From positions 1-6,395 of the forward strand of contig JAFLRW010000104.1 of NCBI GenBank assembly GCA_022511285.1: DNA of 6,395 nt, given 5' to 3'. The DNA is from Duncaniella sp. GTDB lineage: Bacteria; Bacteroidota; Bacteroidia; Bacteroidales; Muribaculaceae. A model generated the notes under the pieces. It had not been told where the DNA came from. It did no database searches and worked only from the letters and a program-made list of their open reading frames with translations. Below, piece after piece: positions 1 to 5,124 of this stretch (its first letter is position 1; each line of letters starts with the position of its first letter). The position numbers and the translations under genes are program-made.

Positions 1-129
1 CATCAGCTATCCAACTACAATTATGCCGTCAGCGCCACCGGCCGCACTGTCAGCTACACCAACGCCCTCCCGCGCTACATACTCTTCTCTCTCCAATATC
101 GACTGAACATCCAGCCAAAGAAGAAATGA
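1..129 (+). CDS. C-terminal end of an outer-membrane beta-barrel protein (partial)
   Basis: The reading frame is open from base 1 and ends at a TGA at 127-129, giving the last 42 residues of a protein whose start lies outside the window. The tail contains the alternating aromatic/hydrophobic pattern RYILFSLQYRLNI close to the C-terminus, which resembles the final membrane-spanning beta-strand of Bacteroidetes TonB-dependent receptors and related barrel proteins. The few residues after it are polar and basic (QPKKK). Barrel type and substrate cannot be told from this fragment. It reads in the same direction as porQ, 57 nt upstream of it, so it could share a transcript or end at an unrecognised terminator. 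The assignment to an outer-membrane barrel is an inference from a short tail only. Confidence 0.55.
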   Translation, partial: HQLSNYNYAVSATGRTVSYTNALPRYILFSLQYRLNIQPKKK

Positions 130-147
130 TTGGATAATAAATGTGGG

Positions 148-182
148 GCTGCGTCCGTTATAATTAAATAATCTTACGCAGC
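148..182 (+). promoter_or_regulatory. Stem-loop directly upstream of porQ start codon
   Basis: A perfect 7-bp inverted repeat, GCTGCGT at 148-154 and ACGCAGC at 176-182, encloses a 21-nt AT-rich loop. The loop can itself pair further (GTTAT 157-161 with ATAAT 168-172, one G-T pair) across a small internal loop. The stem ends four A residues before the porQ ATG. There is no T-run after it, so it is a poor intrinsic terminator on this strand. It could mask or shape the ribosome entry region of porQ, protect the 5' end of the message, or be a DNA dyad bound by a protein. The pairing is seen directly; the role is inferred. Confidence 0.45.
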
Positions 183-186
183 AAAA

Positions 187-1212
187 ATGAGCATCAGACT
201 CCGATTTTCGTTACTCGCTATAATCTTGCTCGCCGTGCTTCCCTGCCTGCGGGCGCAGGATGGCGAGGCGGCATACTCGTTTCTCAATATCCCCTCGTCA
301 ACTCTTGCCTACGGCCTTGGAGGGATTAACATCTCTAATATCAGTGATGATGTCAATGCCGCCGACCGCAATCCCGGTCTGCTCGGACCTGAGGTAGAGA
401 TGCAGCTCGGAGTTAACTATATGCGCTATATCGGCGACAGCAATTTTGCCGGAGTTAAATTCGGCCGCGGTGCTGGCGACCACGGGGCTTGGGCGGCCGG
501 AGTGCAGTATTACGGCTACGGTGCTATAAAGGGTGCGGATGTCAACGGTGTGCTGACGGGCGAATTCTCGCCTAAGGAGATGGTATTCTCCGGCACATAC
601 GCCCACGATATCTCTGACCGCTGGCGCGGCGGAGGCTCGGTGAAGTTTGTCTACTCCTCATTTGATGAATACAATGCATTTGCCGTAGCCGCCGATCTTG
701 GGGTCAATTACTATAATCCTGACGCCGATTTCTCTTTCTCGGCAATGGTGGCCAACCTCGGAGGACAGGTGAAACGATTTAATGAGAAGTATGACCGCCT
801 CCCCGTTGATGTGCGCTTGGGCGCCTCAAAGTCCTTCGGCTCTCTTCCTATAGTCTTTTCTATCACCGCCTGGAATCTCACTAAATGGCACCTCCCGTAT
901 TATCACTCCGGCGATGGCACCGAGAGCGCCGACCCTGAACTCAAAGACAACTTTGGCGGCAATTTGTTTCGTCATCTCATATTCGGCGCAGAGTTCGTCC
1001 CCACCGATAAGTTTCGTATAGGGTTAGGATATAACTATAAGACGCGCACAGATATGTCGGCCTACAAGCGCAGTTTCCTCTCCGGATTTTCAGCATCGTT
1101 AGGCTTAAATGTGCGTAATTTTGCTCTTGGAGTGGCTTTCGCGCAGCCTCATTCCGGAGCCACTACTCTGATGGTCAATATCTCAACAAATCTTTATGAG
1201 TTCACACGATAA
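187..1212 (+). CDS. porQ: PorQ-type outer-membrane protein of the type IX secretion system
   Basis: This 341-residue protein starts with a Sec signal peptide (basic MSIRLR, hydrophobic core to about residue 20, likely cut after LRA at residue 23). The mature start, with SFLNIPSSTLAYGLGGINIS and the segment SDDVNAADRNPGLL, matches the beginning I know from PorQ/PorV-like proteins. The rest is rich in alternating beta-strands with Gly and aromatic residues, as expected for a FadL-like outer-membrane barrel. Its length is usual for PorQ. In the type IX system PorQ is an outer-membrane protein required for export and surface attachment of CTD-bearing cargo, in the attachment complex with PorU, PorV and PorZ. 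The 3' end overlaps cmk by 17 nt, so it appears to head an operon. Porphyromonas also has porQ beside cmk, as far as I recall. No Shine-Dalgarno is visible; only A residues precede the ATG. No other type IX genes are present in the window, which is normal because they are scattered. Confidence 0.85.
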   Translation: MSIRLRFSLLAIILLAVLPCLRAQDGEAAYSFLNIPSSTLAYGLGGINISNISDDVNAADRNPGLLGPEVEMQLGVNYMRYIGDSNFAGVKFGRGAGDHGAWAAGVQYYGYGAIKGADVNGVLTGEFSPKEMVFSGTYAHDISDRWRGGGSVKFVYSSFDEYNAFAVAADLGVNYYNPDADFSFSAMVANLGGQVKRFNEKYDRLPVDVRLGASKSFGSLPIVFSITAWNLTKWHLPYYHSGDGTESADPELKDNFGGNLFRHLIFGAEFVPTDKFRIGLGYNYKTRTDMSAYKRSFLSGFSASLGLNVRNFALGVAFAQPHSGATTLMVNISTNLYEFTR

Positions 1213-1909
1213 AATCATCATAGCCATCGACGGCTACTCCTCGTCGGGCAAAAGCACAATGGCGCGCCGTCTTGCCGCCAAAATAGGTTACCGATATATC
1301 GACTCCGGTGCGATGTATCGGGCTGTCACTCTCCACGCTCTACGCCTCGGGCTTGTCACTCCTGCCACAGTCGACAGCGATGCGATTGTAAAATCTCTTC
1401 CGGGGCTACGGATAGATTTCTCCATCCGGCCCGATGGCTCGCAGATTACCCTCCTTAACGGTGAGCCGGTCGAGAAAGAGATTCGTTCGCTGCAAGTGTC
1501 AGAGTGCGTCTCGCTTGTGGCGGCCATTGCCGCCGTGCGCCGTGCGCTTGTCGATATGCAGCGAGCTCTTGGTAGAGAGAAAGGCATTGTGATGGATGGT
1601 CGCGACATCGGCACTGCCGTGTTCCCCGATGCCGAACTCAAACTGTTTGTCAACGCTTCGGCCGACAAACGCGCCGAACGAAGATACAAAGAGCTCACAG
1701 CCAAAGGCGAGACCATAAGCTATGAAGAAGTGCTTGCCAATGTCCGTAAACGCGATCACATTGATGAGACACGCAGCGAAAGCCCTCTCCGCAAAGCTCC
1801 GGACGCCATCCTGTTCGACAACTCCGAGATTTCTCTCGACCGGCAAGACGCCATCCTCTTTGACCTGTATCAAACAACAATATCACGCCACAATGAAGCC
1901 GCATATTGA
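1196..1909 (+). CDS. cmk: Cytidylate kinase
   Basis: This 237-residue cytosolic enzyme phosphorylates CMP and dCMP with ATP, feeding CTP/dCTP pools. The P-loop GYSSSGKST is at residues 13-21. The conserved DSGAMYRAV, contacting the nucleotide-monophosphate site, is at 36-44. DGRDIGT follows at 134-140, then the basic lid region around RAERRYKEL (159-167), and RDHIDETRSESPLRKAPDA (186-204), which carries the RDxxDxxR and SPLR residues typical of the family. Length and motif order fit a complete bacterial Cmk. The ATG at 1196 lies inside the end of porQ (17-nt overlap), and the end overlaps ispH by 17 nt, indicating co-transcription and probably coupled translation. The start is well supported because the P-loop lies the usual dozen residues in. 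Nothing is missing or unusual. Confidence 0.96.
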   Translation: MSSHDKIIIAIDGYSSSGKSTMARRLAAKIGYRYIDSGAMYRAVTLHALRLGLVTPATVDSDAIVKSLPGLRIDFSIRPDGSQITLLNGEPVEKEIRSLQVSECVSLVAAIAAVRRALVDMQRALGREKGIVMDGRDIGTAVFPDAELKLFVNASADKRAERRYKELTAKGETISYEEVLANVRKRDHIDETRSESPLRKAPDAILFDNSEISLDRQDAILFDLYQTTISRHNEAAY

Positions 1910-2759
1910 GATTGATGCCTGTTCCGGTTTCTGTCACGGAGTGGTGACTGCCATCAACAAAGCTGAGGAGGAGCTTGATCGCTCTGACGCCCCTCTCTAC
2001 TGTCTGGGCGACATAGTCCACAATTCCGATGAGGTAGAGCGCCTTGAGCGCAAAGGTCTCACCACCATCTGCCACAATGACCTTGACCGGCTCAAAGGCT
2101 CGAGAGTCCTGCTGAGAGCCCACGGAGAGCCTCCCGCCACCTATGCCAAAGCACGCCGGATGGGCATCGAAATTATTGACGCCACTTGCCCTGTGGTGCT
2201 GAGACTGCAACAACGCATCAAAGCCACCTACGATGCCACAGGGCCCCGTCCACAGATTGTTATCTACGGAAAAGCAGGCCACGCCGAGGTCAACGGGCTC
2301 GTCGGGCAGACCAACGGCGAGGCTATCGTTGTGGAAAACACTGACCAGCTTGACCGCATTGACTTTACCCGCAACATAGCCCTCTATTCGCAGACCACAA
2401 TGTCGCTACAGGGTCTTGCTATGATGGTTGCCGCAATTAATGCCCGCATAGCACCTGGAGTTGAATTCACATACCACGACACCATCTGCCGCCAAGTGGC
2501 CAACAGAGTGCAGCATCTGCGCGACTTTGCGCTGGCCCACGATGTGGTGCTCTTTGTGGCAGGAGCTAAAAGCAGCAACGGTAAAGTGCTATTCAGTGAG
2601 TGTCTTGCCGCGAATCCCAACACCTTTCTCCTATCGCGCCCCGACGACTTCCGGCTCTCTATGATTAACGACGCTCAAACTGTCGGAATATGCGGAGCCA
2701 CATCTACTCCACGCTGGCTTATGGAACAAGTTGAACAGTGTATAATCGACCGAATATGA
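1893..2759 (+). CDS. ispH: 4-hydroxy-3-methylbut-2-enyl diphosphate reductase (IspH/LytB)
   Basis: This iron-sulfur enzyme makes IPP and DMAPP from HMBPP, the last step of the MEP isoprenoid pathway. From the ATG at 1893 it is 288 residues, normal for short IspH proteins. The three cluster cysteines are visible: C14 in GFCHGV, C99 in DATCPVV and C199 in HDTICRQVANR. Substrate-site residues are also present: H43 (IVHNSDEV), H77 (RAHGEPP), H130/E132 (GHAEVNG), T168 (SQTTMS), S227-N229 (KSSNG) and S271 (GATSTP). An in-frame ATG exists further upstream at 1722, but it lies deep inside cmk and would add 57 unrelated residues, so 1893 is preferred. It overlaps cmk by 17 nt and its TGA overlaps the next ATG (ATGA). 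No frameshift or missing catalytic residue is seen. Its presence indicates that the organism uses the MEP rather than the mevalonate route. Confidence 0.96.
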   Translation: MKPHIEIDACSGFCHGVVTAINKAEEELDRSDAPLYCLGDIVHNSDEVERLERKGLTTICHNDLDRLKGSRVLLRAHGEPPATYAKARRMGIEIIDATCPVVLRLQQRIKATYDATGPRPQIVIYGKAGHAEVNGLVGQTNGEAIVVENTDQLDRIDFTRNIALYSQTTMSLQGLAMMVAAINARIAPGVEFTYHDTICRQVANRVQHLRDFALAHDVVLFVAGAKSSNGKVLFSECLAANPNTFLLSRPDDFRLSMINDAQTVGICGATSTPRWLMEQVEQCIIDRI

Positions 2760-3082
2760 CCACCCCACTCCACTTTCGTCACATTCTCTTTGCGGTCACA
2801 ATGGCTGCCGTTATGCTTACGGCCTGTGGAGGGAGCAGCACATATAAGCCCAACACCCACGTTAAAGATAAAAAAGCCTATGCTCTTGGCGAAGAACACG
2901 CCCGACAGCTAATCCTCATAGCCGACGACGAAGCGGCAGTCCAAGACAAACTCCTCGACATCCGGGCTCGAATTTCCAACATCCAATCTCACCTCGGCTC
3001 CCAAAGCGCCAATGACTATGAGGCCGGATTCACTGACTACCTACATCTCAACTGCGATTCCCTTGCCCGCATCATATTCTGA
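2756..3082 (+). CDS. Small lipoprotein of unknown function
   Basis: A 108-residue protein begins at the ATG at 2756, overlapping the ispH stop as ATGA. It has a lipoprotein signal: a basic/histidine-rich start, a hydrophobic stretch at residues 10-22 and the lipobox LTAC with C24 followed by GGSS. The mature part is about 85 residues, hydrophilic and probably helical. It has a linker rich in Lys (residues 30-40), then a helix-like segment with AYALGEEHARQLI and repeated charged residues, and ends in CDSLARIIF. I do not recognise a family. A GTG six codons earlier (2738) is in frame, but the ATG keeps a better signal peptide and the typical coupled overlap. Lipidation would place it in the inner or outer membrane facing the periplasm or surface. 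Its position as last gene of the porQ-cmk-ispH run suggests co-transcription, not a shared function. Confidence 0.75.
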   Translation: MTTPLHFRHILFAVTMAAVMLTACGGSSTYKPNTHVKDKKAYALGEEHARQLILIADDEAAVQDKLLDIRARISNIQSHLGSQSANDYEAGFTDYLHLNCDSLARIIF

Positions 3083-3121
3083 TTACAAAGCGTGAAAAAA
3101 TAATTGCCATGTCGGTTATAA

Positions 3122-3844
3122 ATGACCTCTCTATGGGATTTTTCAAGAAAAAAATCTTGTTGCTCTTTTGAAATGACCGACAGAGAAGGAATAATAAAGC
3201 CGGAAACCTGGGTGGCTGACATGCAAGAGGGCAAGATTCGCCGTGTGCTTGTCATCCTCAAAGAGGCTCCTTGCCGCAAGACATTTAACCTCGTTAAGCA
3301 TATTAGCGAAGATGGTTCACGTGGCAATACATATAACAATGTTGCAATGTGGGTCTTCTTGCTTCAAAATTTCAAGTCAGACAATGTTACCACTTCATAT
3401 AAGGAAGCAATAAAACTGAAAACAGCGGAAGGGCGAACAAAGTGTCTTGTTCATGCGGCCATCATAAATATTAGCGATAACTGGCAGAAGTCCGCTGATG
3501 GCAAACATACCAATGACAAGATTCTATTTGAAAACCATACTGCGGAACGGCAACAAGATATTGAGGACTTTATTTATCAGATTGAACCTGATATAATTCT
3601 ATGCGGTGGCAAAGTTGTTGTCAAAAGCCTTCATAAATTCCGAGAAAAACCGGTGAAGTTGCCAACTACGTCTACAAAGTATGCGAAAGCATACGCATAT
3701 AGAATTAAAGACATAATTTTCCCTTTCATCTCTATGCCACATCCTAATGCCCACATATCTCAAAAAGATATGTACAAAGATCTCCTCTCCTTATTGGATA
3801 AAATTCAACTACCAAAAATAGTAAATCCAAATGAAGAAGCGTAA
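3122..3844 (+). CDS. Uracil-DNA glycosylase-like fold protein, function unknown
   Basis: The frame from ATG 3122 encodes 240 residues, with no signal peptide and presumably cytosolic. The segment order resembles UDG-superfamily proteins: a strand ending in RRVLVILKEAP (40-50), NTYNNVAMWVFLL (69-81), HAAIINISDNWQKS (111-124), a helix and strand ending in IEPDIILCGGKVVV (154-167), and a late strand with MPHPNAH (205-211). I recall bacterial proteins of unknown role with this layout. Family assignment is from memory of motif order. Catalytic residues cannot be assigned, so activity on uracil or DNA is unproven. The N-terminus is uncertain. A second in-frame ATG sits at 3173, and a short frame from 3109 could join at an A7 run (3148-3154). 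The gene is markedly AT-richer than the preceding operon and overlaps a small membrane ORF at its 3' end. Confidence 0.6.
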   Translation: MTSLWDFSRKKSCCSFEMTDREGIIKPETWVADMQEGKIRRVLVILKEAPCRKTFNLVKHISEDGSRGNTYNNVAMWVFLLQNFKSDNVTTSYKEAIKLKTAEGRTKCLVHAAIINISDNWQKSADGKHTNDKILFENHTAERQQDIEDFIYQIEPDIILCGGKVVVKSLHKFREKPVKLPTTSTKYAKAYAYRIKDIIFPFISMPHPNAHISQKDMYKDLLSLLDKIQLPKIVNPNEEA

Positions 3845-3953
3845 GCTTATTTTTATCTCTTCCGTAGGCGTTGTTTGCGCACTATTGGTCATTCTTTCGC
3901 TTTGCTATGGCCTCGTTTCACGGAATGCATCCGGAAATTTTTGCCCGACCTAA
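3831..3953 (+). CDS. Small single-pass membrane protein, 40 residues (possible gene remnant)
   Basis: An ATG at 3831 opens 40 codons ending in TAA at 3951-3953. The product starts MKKRK, followed by an uninterrupted hydrophobic segment at about residues 6-29 (LIFISSVGVVCALLVILSLC and on), then a short polar tail SRNASGNFCPT. This is the pattern of a basic N-terminus inside and a single transmembrane helix. The start overlaps the last 14 nt of the UDG-like gene, which favours coupled translation. It may be a genuine small membrane protein working with that gene. Alternatively it may be the surviving 5' end of a larger membrane-anchored protein, since the basic-plus-one-helix start resembles the N-terminus of Bacteroidetes MltG-type proteins. 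That comparison is weak and from memory. No continuing frame of comparable length follows. Confidence 0.45.
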   Translation: MKKRKLIFISSVGVVCALLVILSLCYGLVSRNASGNFCPT

Positions 3954-3969
3954 AATGTTTTTAGATTTC
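3940..3969 (+). promoter_or_regulatory. Possible Bacteroidetes-type promoter for the HTH regulator gene
   Basis: TTTG at 3940-3943 and TAGATTTC at 3962-3969 resemble the -33 (TTTG) and -7 (TAnnTTTG) elements, with the last base of the -7 box differing and an 18-nt spacer, slightly shorter than usual. Transcription would begin near 3976, about 24 nt before the ATG at 4000. The match is imperfect, so this is a weak prediction. Confidence 0.3.
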
Positions 3970-3999
3970 TTTTTAATTGATTCGCAACACTGAAGCACT

Positions 4000-4983
4000 A
4001 TGCGCGGTCTGCTATATGTAATTATCTTGTCAATCCTTGCAGGATGTGGCTATTCGAGTTCTCAACCGAGTGTTCTTGATGAGGCACAGCGCCTTATGGA
4101 CTCTGACCCAACCGCAGCATTGTCAAAACTTAACGGTTTGGATGTTTCCGAACTTCAGGATTCAGCAACAATAGCACGCTGGGCTCTCCTGTATAGCGAG
4201 GCAATGGTTATCAACCGTATTTATGCTCCTACCGATACGATAGTCAATATCGCCATTGACTATTATGGACACCACAATCAGACTGATGAATATCATAAAG
4301 CCTTGCGCCTAAAGGCTTTAAATCAATCTTCTTACGATAATGATGCACTCGCTACAGCACTCTACTTGCAGAAAGAAAAGGAATTCTTTCTGTATAAAGA
4401 GCGCGTTCGACGCGAGCAAGTGGTATTTCTCGGTTTAGTAATATTGTTCATTGCCGCAGGAGTCATCGTTTGGATGCGTCAAAGACTAAAGTTGCAAACC
4501 CTGAAAAATGATGTTCTTATGGCTGAAGCTTCGTCTTTTAAAAATCAGATTGAAGCCTCACAAGGAGATGTGATCCGTCTTGAATCTAAACTTCACACTC
4601 TCCTTGAAAACAGGTTTGCACTCATTGACTCATTATGCCAAACATATTATGAAACCCAAGGCACCAAAGCTGAGCGAAAAGCTATTATTGACAAAGTTAA
4701 AAATGAAATAGAAGCCGTCAAATCGGATTCTCTCGCCCAAATGGAGCAAACAGTCAATGACTGTCTGGATAATATTCTTTTGAAAGTCAAAAATATTTAC
4801 CCTGATTTGAAACCGGAGGATTACCAACTTTTGGTTTACCTCGCAAGCGGACTTTCGTCCCGCTCTATTAGTCTTCTTCTTGGAGAATCAATCGAGATAA
4901 TCTATAAACGAAAATCCCGCTTGAAATCCCGTCTTAAAGAGAAAGTAACCCCCTACTATCCCGAAGTTTTATCAGTTTTCTAA
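4000..4983 (+). CDS. Membrane-spanning lipoprotein regulator with C-terminal LuxR-like HTH
   Basis: This 327-residue protein carries a lipobox ILAGC (C16) after a hydrophobic start. A short periplasmic part (about 17-135) follows, helical and with TPR-like character around LDEAQRLMDSDPTAALSKL (26-44). Next come one transmembrane helix at about 141-159, a coiled-coil-like segment (165-205), a second helical stretch (222-262) and an HTH-like C-terminus: YPDLKPEDYQLLVYLASG, then SSRSISLLLGES and IYKRKSRLKSRLKEK (residues 267-315). Bacteroidetes encode many proteins with signal, TPRs, one membrane helix, coiled coil and LuxR-like HTH, next to genes they likely control. Those I know are usually longer, so the sensor region here looks reduced. 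Inferred role: a one-component regulator that senses a periplasmic state and acts on DNA from the membrane. The probable target is the receptor-like gene 141 nt downstream. An ATG start 15 residues before the lipobox Cys is normal. Confidence 0.75.
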   Translation: MRGLLYVIILSILAGCGYSSSQPSVLDEAQRLMDSDPTAALSKLNGLDVSELQDSATIARWALLYSEAMVINRIYAPTDTIVNIAIDYYGHHNQTDEYHKALRLKALNQSSYDNDALATALYLQKEKEFFLYKERVRREQVVFLGLVILFIAAGVIVWMRQRLKLQTLKNDVLMAEASSFKNQIEASQGDVIRLESKLHTLLENRFALIDSLCQTYYETQGTKAERKAIIDKVKNEIEAVKSDSLAQMEQTVNDCLDNILLKVKNIYPDLKPEDYQLLVYLASGLSSRSISLLLGESIEIIYKRKSRLKSRLKEKVTPYYPEVLSVF

Positions 4984-4996
4984 CTCCATTCTTTCC

Positions 4997-5006
4997 CTGT
5001 CAGACT
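4997..5006 (+). repeat. Direct repeat CTGTCAGACT, copy 1
   Basis: This 10-bp sequence is repeated exactly at 5060-5069, 63 bp further on, which is six turns of B-DNA. Both copies would therefore face the same side of the helix. It lies 14 nt after the stop of the HTH regulator gene. A protein-binding half of a two-site operator is a reasonable inference. Confidence 0.5.
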
Positions 5007-5024
5007 TTTTTTTAAATCAAATTC

Positions 5025-5048
5025 ATATACTATTAATATTCAGTATAT
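5025..5048 (+). promoter_or_regulatory. Inverted repeat ATATACT-N10-AGTATAT, candidate operator
   Basis: ATATACT at 5025-5031 and AGTATAT at 5042-5048 are exact reverse complements separated by 10 nt of A/T-rich sequence. The half-site centres are 17 nt apart. The dyad sits between the two CTGTCAGACT repeats. An AT-rich 7-bp dyad can arise by chance in such sequence, so a role as operator for a dimeric regulator is only suggested by the company it keeps. Confidence 0.4.
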
Positions 5049-5059
5049 TAGGACAATGG

Positions 5060-5069
5060 CTGTCAGACT
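5060..5069 (+). repeat. Direct repeat CTGTCAGACT, copy 2
   Basis: This is an exact copy of the repeat at 4997-5006, placed immediately upstream of the first TAATTTTG box. With a transcription start near 5114 its centre would fall around -50, and copy 1 around -112, positions common for activator sites. Confidence 0.5.
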
Positions 5070-5074
5070 GTAAT

Positions 5075-5107
5075 TTTGGTATTAAGGCATGTCCGTGAGT
5101 AATTTTG
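5075..5107 (+). promoter_or_regulatory. Bacteroidetes-type promoter for the receptor-like gene
   Basis: TTTG at 5075-5078 and a perfect TAnnTTTG box (TAATTTTG) at 5100-5107, separated by 21 nt, match the -33/-7 promoter known in Bacteroides. The start of transcription would lie near 5114, leaving a short leader before the ATG at 5125. An alternative is that the other TAATTTTG at 5071-5078 is the real -7 box, giving a leader of about 40 nt; its -33 box is not clear. Either choice puts CTGTCAGACT copy 2 just upstream. Confidence 0.5.
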
Positions 5108-5124
5108 TGCCAAAATTTACTCGT

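Larger units (their letters stand above)
4984..5124 (+). promoter_or_regulatory. Regulatory intergenic region between regulator and receptor genes
   Basis: This 141-nt, strongly AT-rich gap holds several signals that are annotated separately: two copies of CTGTCAGACT, an inverted repeat between them and two TAATTTTG boxes. A T8 run (5006-5013) directly follows the first repeat, but no stem precedes it, so I do not call a terminator. The arrangement is what one would expect for the control region of the downstream outer-membrane protein gene. The regulator encoded just upstream is the natural candidate to bind it, which is inference. Confidence 0.55.

Noticed and set aside
159..164. TATAAT as a promoter -10 box upstream of porQ
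   Set aside because: The primary sigma factor of Bacteroidetes uses TAnnTTTG rather than TATAAT, no matching upstream box is seen, and the hexamer lies in the loop of the stem-loop.
1722..1892. Upstream in-frame ATG giving a 345-residue IspH
   Set aside because: The extra 57 residues lie wholly inside cmk in another frame and have no IspH similarity. The ATG at 1893 places the first cluster Cys at the normal distance.
1695..2282. Long open frame on the minus strand across cmk/ispH
   Set aside because: It lies opposite two clear enzyme genes and its translation shows no family features. The other minus-strand frames across porQ, cmk, ispH and the receptor gene were rejected for the same reason.
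2738..2755. GTG start six codons upstream for the small lipoprotein
   Set aside because: The ATG at 2756 forms the common ATGA overlap with ispH and already gives a complete lipoprotein signal.
3927..3995. Short frame starting MHPEIFARPKMF between the small membrane ORF and the regulator gene
   Set aside because: It has only 22 codons, no recognisable signal, and no plausible ribosome site or similarity. It is likely chance.
5006..5013. T8 run as an intrinsic terminator after the HTH regulator gene
   Set aside because: No stem of useful length can be formed immediately upstream of the T-run.
5089..5124. In-frame ATG adding 12 residues to the receptor-like protein
   Set aside because: The added residues would precede a normal signal peptide, and the best promoter match (5100-5107) lies downstream of this ATG.
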